Part shown: positions 9,117 to 17,735 of the stretch, piece after piece | Numbering within the stretch: the first letter of the stretch is position 1 | Layout of the letters: each line of letters begins with the position of its first letter | Origin: Candidatus Gastranaerophilales bacterium | GTDB taxonomy: Bacteria > Cyanobacteriota > Vampirovibrionia > Gastranaerophilales > Gastranaerophilaceae | Length of the DNA stretch: 64,000 nucleotides | Direction of reading: 5' to 3' | Assembly: GCA_910586855.1 (NCBI GenBank) | Contig: CAJUJH010000002.1 | Span: 186,001-250,000, forward strand | Notes under the pieces: generated by a model | Told to the model about the DNA's origin: nothing | Seen by the model: the letters and a program-made list of their open reading frames with translations, nothing else | The model's database searches: none | Made by a program: the position numbers and the translations under genes

Positions 9117-9611
9117 ATGGAGAAAAGTTTGAAATTATCTAAAGATATTAAGATGGTAATATCTGATTTTGACGGGGTATTTACAGACGGCACATTTCTT
9201 TTGGATGAAAATCTAAATCAACAGAAAAGCGTTAATTTTATTGATATTATGGGGGTTTCAGTCCTTTTAAAAAGAGGAATAATTTTTGGGATAATTTCAG
9301 GCGAAACTACAAATATTTTAGAATACTTCAGAGCTAAATTCGGGATAGAAGAAATCCATAAGGGAATAAGGCAAAAAGGAATTGTATTGTCCCAATTAAT
9401 GGAAAAATATAATGTAAATAGAAATGAAGTTTTATATATCGGGGATGATATCAATGATATTGCGGCTTTTGAGTGTGTTGATTATAAAATAGCGCCAAAT
9501 AATGCAAATCCTATAATTAAAGTGCTGCCCGGGATTCAGGTAACAAAAGCCTCCGGCGGCAAAGGTGCCTTCCGTGAGATGGTTGATTGTTTAATAACTT
9601 ATATGGAATAA
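9117..9611 (+). CDS. kdsC: 3-deoxy-D-manno-octulosonate 8-phosphate phosphatase, HAD family
   Basis: 164 residues, the normal length of KdsC. It removes phosphate from Kdo 8-phosphate in the route to the inner core sugar of lipopolysaccharide. The HAD motif I is SDFDGVFTDGTF (residues about 15-26), motif II lies in GIISGETT, and the metal-binding motif IV is IGDDINDIAAF. The stretch GIRQKG...LSQLMEKYNV is typical for KdsC. AAGGGG precedes the ATG. No kdsA, kdsB or kdsD is adjacent. Presence supports an outer membrane containing Kdo. A sialic-acid-type 9-phosphatase of the same fold is a less likely alternative. Confidence 0.85.
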   Translation: MEKSLKLSKDIKMVISDFDGVFTDGTFLLDENLNQQKSVNFIDIMGVSVLLKRGIIFGIISGETTNILEYFRAKFGIEEIHKGIRQKGIVLSQLMEKYNVNRNEVLYIGDDINDIAAFECVDYKIAPNNANPIIKVLPGIQVTKASGGKGAFREMVDCLITYME

Positions 9612-9667
9612 CAATATATTTGATACTTTAAGGTGTTCAGGGTAATATAAATATATTAAGAGAATTT

Positions 9668-11398
9668 TTGGCTGCTTTTAAAAGTATGGTTTCAAATTTT
9701 ATAAAGAAAATTTTATTTAGGACAAATAAACTTAATGCTCTTGTAAACCGGTATAAAAATGTCGGTAAAGAAGTAGGGCTGCCATCTTTAGCATATATAA
9801 ACTGGGGTATAAAGCTTCTTGATGAGGGAAATTCAAAAGAAGCCCTGAAAAAATTTGAAACAAGCGTAAGTATGGTATATAAAAATCCCGAAGGCTACAT
9901 AAATATCGGGATTATCAAAGCAAAGAATAATGAATTTGAAGAAGCCATTAATTGTTTCAGGCATGCAATAAGAATAGACAGAATGTCAGCCAAAGCCTAT
10001 GCACTTTTAGGGTCAGTATATTCAGAGATTTCAGATTTCAAAAAGGCAAAAAAAGCCTTTGAAGTCTCCCTGAAGCTTGATTCCAGAAATTCGCAGACTT
10101 ATATTAACCAGGCGATTTTTTTAGCTAAATTTGACCATAAAAAAGAAGCAAACGAATCTTTTAAAAAAGCTTGTATGTACAATCCATCCAATATGCAGGG
10201 GATTTTCCTATGGGGGGTGCTCTTATCTCAGATAGGCGATTTTCAAGGCGCTATTGAAAAATTTCAAAAAGTAAATTCAATGCTTCCCTTTCACTCAGAA
10301 GCACTCTATTACCTTGCATTTTGCTTTTTTCAACTTAAAAATTTTAAAAGCTCAACCGAGTATGCAAGAAAAGCAATCATAGTGACGCCGGATAAACTTG
10401 AATCACATATACTTCTGGCTGAATCATATATGAACCTTAATGAAGAAGAAAGGTGTTTTAATGCTTATGAAAAAGCGTTATCAATTTCGCCTTTAACGAT
10501 GCAATTCTATTCTTCATGGGGTTTAGCCTGCCAGAATTTTCAAAGGTGGGAAGCTGCAGCCGATAAATTTCAAAAAGCCATAAAGTATGATGGGACAAGT
10601 GTTTTTCCTTATTATGGGCTTTCTATTTCTTATTTAAAATTAAATATGGATAATGAAGCATATGAAATTATGCAAAAAATATTGGAATTGGACCCTGAAC
10701 ACACTATTACTCTTTACAATACAGGACAATTTTTCTTTAAAAAGAAAGATTTTAGCAAGGCTGTTGAATATTTTTTGCGCGCTTTAAAATCTTCTAATGA
10801 TATAAAACACATTTATTTTAATGTTGCAAATTGTTACCATGAAATGGGTGATTATAAAAATGCGCTTAAATACTGGGAAAAGACTGTAGAATATAATCCA
10901 AATAATATTGATGCCAAGGTAAACCTTGCAAATACTTATGCAATCCTGGGGGATAAAGATACTGCAATAAGGAAAATTCGCTCTGCTTACCTTTTGGATA
11001 AGAAAAATCCAAGGATTATTCTTGTATATGCAATTTTATTGCTTAAGAATGATGAATATTATGATGCTATGGAAAAATTTGAGACGGCATACAATATTGA
11101 TAATAATCTTTTAATTGCAAAATTCGGCAAAATTGAATGCCTTATTAAAACAAATAAGGCAAAAGAGGGATTGTGTCTTTTAGAAGAGCTTGAACCTTCC
11201 AATAATGATAATAAAGAGCTTTTAATGTTAAAAATACTTGCATATATTAAACTTCTTGAAGAAGATAAAGGTAATGAGTATTTGATTAGGACAACATTAG
11301 AGGTTTGTGATAAAATGTTTTCTATCCATGGCGATTCAGACCCATGGATAAGAGAAAAGTATAACGAATTAAAGCTAAAGCTGGAGAAAAAAGAGTAG
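9668..11398 (+). CDS. Large tetratricopeptide repeat protein
   Basis: 576 residues, with TPR units from about residue 30 to near the C-terminus, roughly 14 repeats. Examples are EGYINIGIIKAKNNEFEEAI, SAKAYALLGSVYSEISDFKK and NPNNIDAKVNLANTYAILGD. The start is taken as TTG at 9668, because AAGAGA lies just upstream, and the first ATG (9686) has no ribosome binding site. The N-terminus is basic and mildly amphipathic with no signal sequence. It ends 5 bp before lysC, suggesting one transcript. A protein-interaction scaffold; partner unknown. It is a second, unrelated-in-order TPR protein in this gene group rather than a close copy of 7617-8684. Confidence 0.88.
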   Translation: MAAFKSMVSNFIKKILFRTNKLNALVNRYKNVGKEVGLPSLAYINWGIKLLDEGNSKEALKKFETSVSMVYKNPEGYINIGIIKAKNNEFEEAINCFRHAIRIDRMSAKAYALLGSVYSEISDFKKAKKAFEVSLKLDSRNSQTYINQAIFLAKFDHKKEANESFKKACMYNPSNMQGIFLWGVLLSQIGDFQGAIEKFQKVNSMLPFHSEALYYLAFCFFQLKNFKSSTEYARKAIIVTPDKLESHILLAESYMNLNEEERCFNAYEKALSISPLTMQFYSSWGLACQNFQRWEAAADKFQKAIKYDGTSVFPYYGLSISYLKLNMDNEAYEIMQKILELDPEHTITLYNTGQFFFKKKDFSKAVEYFLRALKSSNDIKHIYFNVANCYHEMGDYKNALKYWEKTVEYNPNNIDAKVNLANTYAILGDKDTAIRKIRSAYLLDKKNPRIILVYAILLLKNDEYYDAMEKFETAYNIDNNLLIAKFGKIECLIKTNKAKEGLCLLEELEPSNNDNKELLMLKILAYIKLLEEDKGNEYLIRTTLEVCDKMFSIHGDSDPWIREKYNELKLKLEKKE

Positions 11399-11403
11399 AA
11401 AAA

Positions 11404-12663
11404 ATGAGTATAGTTGTACAAAAATTTGGCGGAACATCCCTTGCCGATACCGATAAGATTAAAAATGTGGCACGTGCCGTTGTAAAAGAAAAAGAGCTTG
11501 GAAATGATGTTATTGTTGTAGTTTCAGCTATGGGACATACAACAGATAATTTAATAAAGCTTGCACATGAAATTTCAGCGCACCCGTCTGAACGCGAAAT
11601 GGATATGCTTATGTCCACGGGGGAACAGGTGTCTATTGCACTTCTTACAATGGCAATTCAAGAGATGGGATACAGTGCCGTTTCTATGACAGGCGCACAA
11701 GTCGGGATTCTAACCGAGGAGACCCACTCAAAGGCAAGAATTGTTGATATCAAGACAGATAAATTAACACAGCACATTGAAGATGGCAAAATTATTATTG
11801 TTGCAGGCTTCCAGGGTGTTACAAAAAAAGGTGAAATTACAACATTAGGCAGAGGAGGTTCTGATACTTCTGCTGTTGCAATAGCTGCCGCAATGAAAGT
11901 AGACAGATGCGATATTTATTCTGATGTTGAAGGCATTTATACAACTGACCCGAGAGTGGTGCCTACTGCGCAAAAATTAAAAGAAATCTCTTATGAAGAA
12001 ATGCTTGAACTTGCACGTGTAGGGGCTAATGTTCTTCACCCAAGGAGTGTTGAAACTGCAAAACAATTTAATGTACCTATGAGACTTAGAAGCTCATTTA
12101 AACTTGATGATTTAGGAACTTTAATAATAGGAGTTGATGAAATGGAAATTTATAAACCTGTCACAGGGCTTGCCTGCGATAATTCACAGGTAAGAGTAGT
12201 AATTTGTGATGTGCCTGATAAACCGGGTAATGCAGGTAAATTATTTACCCTTCTTGCAAAATATGAATTGTCTGTTGATATGATTATTCAATCTTATGCA
12301 AGAAGTCATGATAATACAAATGATATAGCATTTACGATTGATAAAGATGATTTAACCAGATTCTGTGCGTTTAAGGATGAAATTACAAAATTAATGAATC
12401 CAAGCAATATTCATATAGATGAAGACATTGCAAAGGTTTCAATTGTAGGTGCTGGCATGATTGACCGTCCGGGTATAGCATCAATGATGTTTGAAACTTT
12501 AGCCAGAGAAAATGTAAATATTAAAATGATTTCAACAAGTGAAATTAAGATTAGCTGTCTTGTTGAAAAATTTAATGCTAAAAAGGCAGTACAGGCTCTA
12601 TGTAAAACTTTTGAACTTGACGGGGCTGAAGCTGCTGTTGTTAAGGGAACTTTACCGGACTAA
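11404..12663 (+). CDS. lysC: Aspartate kinase
   Basis: 419 residues, like the single-function aspartokinases of cyanobacteria and Gram-positive bacteria. Phosphorylates aspartate, the entry step to lysine/diaminopimelate, threonine and methionine. The N-terminal kinase domain starts IVVQKFGGTSLAD and has VSAMGHTTDNLI, GRGGSDTSAVAIA and VEGIYTTDPRVVP. The C-terminal part from about residue 265 contains two ACT domains (DVPDKPGNAGKLFTLLAKYE and IVGAGMIDRPGIASMMFETL), which bind the end-product inhibitors. No lysine riboswitch-like leader is seen; the gene follows the TPR stop by 5 bp. Downstream are the LdpA-like gene and tilS. The rest of the pathway is at 55-58 kb. Confidence 0.95.
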   Translation: MSIVVQKFGGTSLADTDKIKNVARAVVKEKELGNDVIVVVSAMGHTTDNLIKLAHEISAHPSEREMDMLMSTGEQVSIALLTMAIQEMGYSAVSMTGAQVGILTEETHSKARIVDIKTDKLTQHIEDGKIIIVAGFQGVTKKGEITTLGRGGSDTSAVAIAAAMKVDRCDIYSDVEGIYTTDPRVVPTAQKLKEISYEEMLELARVGANVLHPRSVETAKQFNVPMRLRSSFKLDDLGTLIIGVDEMEIYKPVTGLACDNSQVRVVICDVPDKPGNAGKLFTLLAKYELSVDMIIQSYARSHDNTNDIAFTIDKDDLTRFCAFKDEITKLMNPSNIHIDEDIAKVSIVGAGMIDRPGIASMMFETLARENVNIKMISTSEIKISCLVEKFNAKKAVQALCKTFELDGAEAAVVKGTLPD

Positions 12664-12693
12664 GTTAAAAGAATTTAAAGGCAGGGTTTTTCC

Positions 12694-13671
12694 TTGAAAT
12701 TAAGAAAAGATGAAAAATTTAAGCTCATTTTAGGGCTTGGTAATAAGGATATTAAAAGCGCCATTGATACGGCGCTTTTGTATGCTCATGCGGGGGTGAG
12801 GTTTTTTGATTTCGCGCCGGAGATTTTTATTGATTTTAAAAAGGCTTTAAAAAAAGCAGGGTTTAATACCAATGATTTTACACTCTGTGTTTCTGCTGCA
12901 GCCCTGGGGGATATCCACGGAAGAAAGGCAAAAGTCAGTGATGTTGTATGCTCCGGGTGCGGACTTTGCAGGGGAATATGCCCTGAAGGTGCTATGCAGA
13001 TTGATAAAAAGACCAAAAAGAGTTCTGTTGAATTTAAAAAGTGCATTGGCTGCGGGATTTGTAAAAAAACAACAAGCTGCTATGCTATTTCTTTTGAATA
13101 TGCAAACTGTGAGATAAATGCATTAAAACAACTTGTTTTAAACAGCAAAGATGATTTTAATATGCCGGATATGGTTGAATTTCATGCATTTATTCCAGAT
13201 AAAAAACAAATTATATCTGATTTTCGGGATATTATTTCATTTTTTAAGGGAGATATAAGTATCTGCATAAACAGAAAACAATTTCCAATTGATGAAACCA
13301 TTGAACTCTTGTGCCAAATGAAAAGCATTTATAATGCCGAAAACCATGACGGCGGATTCTATGTTCAGGCGGATGGTGCTTCTATGAACGGCGGGGCGGC
13401 AGATGAAGATTCTACACTTGATTGTATTTTGTTTGCTGAAGAGCTTTTAAAATTTTCAAAATCTTTTGGGATAAAATTAATAATTTCAGGCGGTACAAAC
13501 ATAAATACGCCTGATATGGCATCAAGACAGTTTGATGATGAAGACGATTTTCCAATTATTGCATATGGCACCTATGCAAGAAAAATTGTCTCAAATTTAT
13601 CTCATAGTGAAGCTTTGATAAGGGCGAAAGAGTTGTTTGATAAAACCTGTAAAATAGTGGAAAGAGTATGA
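12694..13671 (+). CDS. LdpA-like 4Fe-4S protein
   Basis: 325 residues from a TTG start preceded by AGGCAGGG. The N-terminus (KFKLILGLGNKDIKSAIDTA ... YAHAGVRFFDFAPEI) followed by a pair of iron-sulfur motifs matches the organisation of LdpA, the cyanobacterial protein linked to light/redox input to the circadian clock in Synechococcus. The first cluster motif is C86-x2-C89-x2-C92-x3-C96-P, canonical. The second, C117-x2-C120-x2-C123-x5-C129, has two extra residues before the last Cys and no following Pro. The C-terminal half resembles a TIM-barrel-like domain with a GGTNINTPD stretch. It overlaps tilS by 4 bp (ATGA). The identification is by recalled pattern, not by a search. The role in a non-photosynthetic cell is unknown. 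Confidence 0.7.
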   Translation: MKLRKDEKFKLILGLGNKDIKSAIDTALLYAHAGVRFFDFAPEIFIDFKKALKKAGFNTNDFTLCVSAAALGDIHGRKAKVSDVVCSGCGLCRGICPEGAMQIDKKTKKSSVEFKKCIGCGICKKTTSCYAISFEYANCEINALKQLVLNSKDDFNMPDMVEFHAFIPDKKQIISDFRDIISFFKGDISICINRKQFPIDETIELLCQMKSIYNAENHDGGFYVQADGASMNGGAADEDSTLDCILFAEELLKFSKSFGIKLIISGGTNINTPDMASRQFDDEDDFPIIAYGTYARKIVSNLSHSEALIRAKELFDKTCKIVERV

Positions 13672-14621
13672 TAAAAGCTGCAGCAGAGTTTCTTAAAAAA
13701 TATAATATTGAAGAAAAAACCGTTCTTGCTGCAGTATCAGGCGGGGTGGACAGCTCTGTATTGCTTTTTATTTTAAATGAATTAAAGGAAGAATTTAAGC
13801 TGGATATTAAGGTTGTTCACCTAAACCACAATTGGCGCGGAAGAGAATCTTTTGATGATATGGAGTTTGTAAAATCTTTTGCAAAAGATTTGGGTTTAGA
13901 GTTTTATTTTGAAACTCTTGAAGATGACATTAAAAAGACTGAGCTTTCAGCTAGGGAAGCCAGATATGAATTTTTTGAAAGGGCTCTTAAAAAATTCGAT
14001 AGCAATATTTGTTTTTTAGCGCACAATAAAAATGATAACGTTGAAACACTCTTGTATAGAATTATAAAGGGGACAGGGGTTTTGGGGTTATCATCCATTC
14101 CTGTTGTCCGCAAACCATTTTATCGTCCTTTGTTAAATTTTTCTCGTGAGCAGATTGAAAATTTTGCCTGTGAAAACCAAATAGAATTTAGGGTGGATAG
14201 TTCAAATGATGATACAAAGTATAAAAGAAATTTCATAAGGCAGAAAATTTTACCTGAGATTTTAAAGATTAATGATTGTGCTTTGGATTCAATAGGTTCA
14301 TTGATAAATATTGCAGCAGAACATAATGAAATTATGGAAGATTATCTTGCAATAGTTGAAAAAGAGGTTTTTGATTTAAACTGCAAAGATTTTACGCACA
14401 ATCGCCCTTTGATTATAAGGGATAAATTTTTAAGCCTAAAACCTGCGTTGCAGCGGGAAATAATTTCAAGATATTTTAAGGGGTTATTAAAAAACAGGGA
14501 TAATAAGAATATTTTAAAGATTCAAAATTTTATAATTGAAAATGAGGCTTCAACTTTATCAATTAATAAAGATACGTTTTTAAAATCTTGGAAAAACGGT
14601 GTATTTTTGTATAAAAAGTAG
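13668..14621 (+). CDS. tilS: tRNA(Ile)-lysidine synthetase
   Basis: 317 residues. Attaches lysine to cytidine 34 of the AUA-reading isoleucine tRNA. The PP-loop ATP site is LAAVSGGVDSSVLLFIL (residues about 19-35), followed by VVHLNHNWRG, the AREARYEFFE segment and the NDNVETLLYRIIKGTGVLG signature. It lacks the extra C-terminal domains of the 430-residue enterobacterial enzyme and corresponds to the short form. The ATG overlaps the stop of the LdpA-like gene as ATGA. It is followed 27 bp later by hpt; tilS and hpt are neighbours in many bacteria, which supports both calls. Confidence 0.93.
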   Translation: MIKAAAEFLKKYNIEEKTVLAAVSGGVDSSVLLFILNELKEEFKLDIKVVHLNHNWRGRESFDDMEFVKSFAKDLGLEFYFETLEDDIKKTELSAREARYEFFERALKKFDSNICFLAHNKNDNVETLLYRIIKGTGVLGLSSIPVVRKPFYRPLLNFSREQIENFACENQIEFRVDSSNDDTKYKRNFIRQKILPEILKINDCALDSIGSLINIAAEHNEIMEDYLAIVEKEVFDLNCKDFTHNRPLIIRDKFLSLKPALQREIISRYFKGLLKNRDNKNILKIQNFIIENEASTLSINKDTFLKSWKNGVFLYKK

Positions 14622-14648
14622 ATACTTATAAGGCAGGGGGAATAAAAA

Positions 14649-15182
14649 ATGGAAAAGGAACTTAAAACACTAATTTCAAGCGATGAATTATTTAAAAAGA
14701 TTCAAAAATTGGCAGATGATATAAATTTGTATTATGAAAAGAATTATTCTTTGAATGAAGAATTGACCATTGTTTGTGTTTTAAAGGGTGCTGTAATGTT
14801 TTTTGCAGAGCTTTCAAAATATCTTAAGATGCCTGTAAGAATGGAATTTGTGAGCCTTTCAAGCTATGGTGCCGGGGAAAAATCATCAGGGAAAGTTTCT
14901 GCACTTAATTTATCTTTACCGCCATTAGAAAATAAAAATGTTCTTGTGGTGGAAGATATTATGGATACTGGGCTTACGCTTAAATTTTTACTTGATTTTA
15001 TTGAAACAAAATGCAAGGCGCGTGATGTAAAACTTGCGGTGATGTGCGATAAAAAATGTGCCAGAAAATACGATATTTCACCTGATTTTTATGCAATTGA
15101 TGTGGATGATAAATTTATTGTAGGTTTTGGACTTGATTATAATGAAATATACCGAAATTTGCCTTATATTGGGTATTTTTAG
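14649..15182 (+). CDS. hpt: Hypoxanthine (guanine) phosphoribosyltransferase
   Basis: 177 residues, normal for bacterial Hpt. Salvages hypoxanthine and guanine with PRPP. The PRPP-binding loop is VLVVEDIMDTGLTLKFLL, and the early VCVLKGAVMFFAELSK block and the late DFYAIDVDDKFIVGFGLDY block are typical of the type I phosphoribosyltransferase fold of this family. A GCAGGGGGA ribosome binding site precedes the ATG. It directly follows tilS, the common bacterial order. ftsH, often next in that order, is absent; instead a decayed small membrane gene follows. Confidence 0.93.
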   Translation: MEKELKTLISSDELFKKIQKLADDINLYYEKNYSLNEELTIVCVLKGAVMFFAELSKYLKMPVRMEFVSLSSYGAGEKSSGKVSALNLSLPPLENKNVLVVEDIMDTGLTLKFLLDFIETKCKARDVKLAVMCDKKCARKYDISPDFYAIDVDDKFIVGFGLDYNEIYRNLPYIGYF

Positions 15183-15224
15183 TAACTATTATGTTTGCTA
15201 TTGTTTAAAAATAATTGTATAATT

Positions 15225-15488
15225 TTGGATATAGATGAAGAATTGAGAAAAATTGAAATATTGAAACTTAGAGTTGGCAATTTACTTGTTCAAAGACAAA
15301 TTATAAGTCAGGCTTTAATTGTACTTATCGGTGGTTTGGCTGGTATTTGTTTTATGTAGGATACCATTCTTAAATATGTATTTATTGCATCTGGTATATT
15401 TTATATATTTGTGCTTGTGTAAAATTTATATTGCGCGCAAACAATTCTAAGAAGACTTTATAAAAAATATGGAGAAGATTTATTATGA
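15225..15488 (+). pseudogene. Decayed small two-helix membrane protein gene with two in-frame stops
   Basis: One reading frame stays protein-like from about 15225 to a TGA at 15486-15488 but is cut by TAG at 15357-15359 and TAA at 15420-15422. Translation gives a charged helix (DEELRKIEILKLRVGNLL), a hydrophobic helix (ALIVLIGGLAGICFM), TAG, a second hydrophobic helix (YVFIASGIFYIFVLV), TAA, then NLYCAQTILRRLYKKYGED. The last codons overlap the ATG of the next small gene as ATGA, the coupling style used elsewhere here, which argues that this was a real gene. TAG and TAA terminate other genes in the window, so recoding is unlikely. No ATG is found; a TTG at 15225 or 15201 could have been the start. 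Confidence 0.55.
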
Positions 15489-15607
15489 TGGAAGCATTCA
15501 ATGGTCCTGCGACCTATTTTGTAATTATAGGGCTGTTTGCTGCAAGTTTTTATCTTGTTCCTGCGATATATATGGGCACCGCAGATTACAGCAAAGATAA
15601 AAAATAG
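15485..15607 (+). CDS. Small single-pass membrane protein (40 residues)
   Basis: 40 codons beginning ATG ATG with GGAGA 9 bp upstream. The product has one hydrophobic helix (YFVIIGLFAASFYLVPAIYM, about residues 11-30) and a charged tail ending SKDKK, giving an N-out or N-in single-span topology. The start overlaps the stop of the decayed frame upstream. No family is recognised. Small size means that the coding call rests on the ribosome binding site, the clean hydrophobic segment and the coupling. Confidence 0.5.
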   Translation: MMEAFNGPATYFVIIGLFAASFYLVPAIYMGTADYSKDKK

Positions 15608-15656
15608 AAATGTAAGAATGAGATTTAAGCACAATCTGTTTACTATCCTTGAAAAC

Positions 15657-16190
15657 TTACAATAAAAGCCAGTTGCAGATTATGATTGCAGCAATTATTC
15701 CTATAATATCAGCAAGGACGCCGACTAAAACCGCATGCCTGAATTTTTTAATTCCAATAGCGCCAAAATAAACAGATAAAACATAAAATGTTGTTTCAGA
15801 ACTTCCGACAATTACAGCTGAAAGTTTTGCAGCGTATGAATTTGCACCGTTTGAATTAACAATGTCGGAAAATATCCCAAGGGTTGCTCCGCCTGATAGC
15901 GAGCGGGTCAGCATTAAAGGAAGTGCGTCAGCAGGGATTTTTAAGGCTTCAAGAGGCTCGTGTAAAATTGAAGCCAAAGCCTCAATGGCGCCTGATGCCC
16001 GAAGCATAGATACCGCAGCCATTATAGCGACCAGATAAGGGATAATTTGTATGCTTATTTTAAATCCTTCTTTTGCGCCCTCTGTGAAACTTTCATAAAC
16101 AGGCACTTTTTTTATAAATCCTGAAAATAGGATTATAAGGATAATTGCAGGTAAAATACAAATGGAGATTGAATTTAAAACTTCTTTCAT
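15657..16190 (-). CDS. spmB: SpmB-like nucleoside-recognition membrane protein
   Basis: 177 residues, the usual length of SpmB. Hydrophobic throughout, with the family blocks VYESFTEGAKEGF near residue 32, PYLVAIMAAVSMLRASGAIE, and LPLMLTRSLSGGATLGIFSD, followed by GSSETTFYVLSVYFG. It belongs to the nucleoside-recognition (Gate) domain family. SpmA and SpmB were named for spore core dehydration in Bacillus, but homologues are common in bacteria that do not sporulate, and nothing here indicates sporulation. Start overlaps the spmA stop by 4 bp. The two probably form one membrane complex; the transported compound is unknown. Confidence 0.88.
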   Translation of the reverse strand: MKEVLNSISICILPAIILIILFSGFIKKVPVYESFTEGAKEGFKISIQIIPYLVAIMAAVSMLRASGAIEALASILHEPLEALKIPADALPLMLTRSLSGGATLGIFSDIVNSNGANSYAAKLSAVIVGSSETTFYVLSVYFGAIGIKKFRHAVLVGVLADIIGIIAAIIICNWLLL

Positions 16191-16969
16191 AATAAATCTC
16201 CTTTGCGCCTGTCATTTAGCGGTTTTTTATGTTTTTTAAACTTATTTTCTTTTTTTGAAATTTCTTTAAAAATATCATTTTCTGCGGAAATTTTTAATTT
16301 TTTAAGTCCTTTTTTGAACTTGTTTTTTCTGCTTGAATTTTTAATTCTTAAGCCCATACCGTTGTAGCTTTCTTGACCTTTGGATTTAAAAAACGGTGCA
16401 AGTAATTTTGATATGATTATAGCTGAAATAAAGGCTATACTTGTTACAATCAGGGTGGGCAGAATAATTTGTGTCGGGTTATCCGCACCGGAAGCCAATA
16501 AAATCGCTATAACGCTTGCAGGTATTAGTTGAAAACCTGCTGTGTTCATTCCAAGGAAGGTACACATAGAGTTTGAAGCGGTATCATCATCTTCTCCGGT
16601 TTTTGCTGCTTCGTATTGTAAATCCTGCATTGCCTTGATGCCGAAAGGAGTTGCGGCGTTTGATAATCCAAGAGCGTTTGCACTGAAATTTAAGGCAATA
16701 TTTGAAAAAGCGGGACTATTTTTTGGCAGTTCGTTAAAAATGAGTCTTAAAACGGGGCTTATGAGTTTTGAGAATCGTTCAATAAGCCCTGAATCCTGAG
16801 CGATTTTTGCCATTCCAAGCCAAAATGCCATAATGCCAATTAGCGCTATTACAATACTTACGGCACTTTGTACGGAAACAAGCATTGCATTTATAACTTC
16901 ATTCAGCCTGCCGTTTATTGTGCCAAAAATTATTGAAATTAAGATTAGTCCGCCCCAAATGTAGTTCAT
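16187..16969 (-). CDS. spmA: SpmA-like nucleoside-recognition membrane protein with basic C-terminal tail
   Basis: 260 residues. Residues 1-197 match SpmA: MNYIWGGLILISIIFGTING, GIMAFWLGMAKIAQDSGLIE, ALNFSANALGLSNAATPFGI and FLGMNTAGFQLIPASVIAIL. Family members are usually just under 200 residues; here about 60 residues are added that are strongly basic (SSRKNKFKKGLKKLK, ENKFKKHKKPLNDRRKGD), probably a cytoplasmic tail able to bind acidic partners or nucleic acid. The gene immediately upstream (16973) encodes an acidic protein, 3 bp away, so an electrostatic partnership is possible but only inferred. Coupled to spmB by an ATGA overlap. Confidence 0.88.
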   Translation of the reverse strand: MNYIWGGLILISIIFGTINGRLNEVINAMLVSVQSAVSIVIALIGIMAFWLGMAKIAQDSGLIERFSKLISPVLRLIFNELPKNSPAFSNIALNFSANALGLSNAATPFGIKAMQDLQYEAAKTGEDDDTASNSMCTFLGMNTAGFQLIPASVIAILLASGADNPTQIILPTLIVTSIAFISAIIISKLLAPFFKSKGQESYNGMGLRIKNSSRKNKFKKGLKKLKISAENDIFKEISKKENKFKKHKKPLNDRRKGDLL

Positions 16970-16972
16970 ACC

Positions 16973-17710
16973 TTATTTTTGTCCTACAAGGTCATAGTTA
17001 TGGTAGTTCCAGGCATTTTGATTTATAGAATATCTTAATTTGTCGCCATCTTTTATTGTTTCAATTAAAACCCGCTCTATCGCTTCTTTTATCACGATTG
17101 AACTTGCAAGGCGTTTAAAAACAGGGTAGAGCTTTGCATTTATCTGTTTTAAGCTAAATTCTTTAATGTTTAAAATTTCATCTAAATAACAAGCACCTGC
17201 GACAAATTCATCCAATGGGGTACTGATTTTTTTACCTTGAATGTATTCTCCAAGCGAAATAAGCTCCATCCTTGTTTTTTTACGTTTTCCCTTTTTTTCT
17301 TCTACAACAGGAGCAGCTTTGGTTTCAGCTTCTTCAGTTTTTACACTTTCGCTGCCACTGGTTGAATTTTCTTTTTCTTCAGATAACGTACTTTCAGTCT
17401 CTGTACAATCAGCGGTTTCGTTTTGTTCCTGTATTTCAGTTATAGGCTCTTCTTTTATTTCTTCTATTGTTTCATTATTATCAGCATTGGTGATATCTTC
17501 TTCTTTTGCATCAAGCTGATGATTCGGGTCGCCGTATTCAAGTTTTGCAGCTTCTTTAAAATTTGTTTCAAAATTTTCCCATTCTTCTTTTTTATAAAGA
17601 ATGGATTTTACATATTGGTCAAATTCACTTTGGATAATATCTGGGATATCTCCTGCTATTGAAAGTTCGCAGACTCCTGAATATTTAACGGTTAATTTAT
17701 ATTTTGCCAT
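16973..17710 (-). CDS. Uncharacterised protein with acidic linker, shares N-terminal module with upstream small protein
   Basis: 245 residues, no recognised family. Three parts: residues 1-45, a small beta/alpha module (MAKYKLTVKYSGVCELSIAG ... FDQYVKSIL); residues 60-150, a Glu/Thr/Ser-rich acidic linker ending in a basic GKRKKTR patch; residues 150-245, a helical C-terminal domain (MELISLGEYIQGKKISTPLD, KQINAKLYPVFKRLASSIVI). The first module resembles the whole product of the small gene at 17736-17867. AGGA precedes the ATG. It is 3 bp from spmA and most likely part of the same operon, so it may regulate or assemble the SpmAB complex. Confidence 0.75.
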   Translation of the reverse strand: MAKYKLTVKYSGVCELSIAGDIPDIIQSEFDQYVKSILYKKEEWENFETNFKEAAKLEYGDPNHQLDAKEEDITNADNNETIEEIKEEPITEIQEQNETADCTETESTLSEEKENSTSGSESVKTEEAETKAAPVVEEKKGKRKKTRMELISLGEYIQGKKISTPLDEFVAGACYLDEILNIKEFSLKQINAKLYPVFKRLASSIVIKEAIERVLIETIKDGDKLRYSINQNAWNYHNYDLVGQK

Positions 17711-17735
17711 AAATTATTTATCCTGATGTTTTAGG

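Noticed and set aside
15357..15422. Stop-codon recoding in the small membrane frame
   Set aside because: TAG and TAA both end many normal genes here, and no selenocysteine or pyrrolysine context is visible. Decay is simpler.
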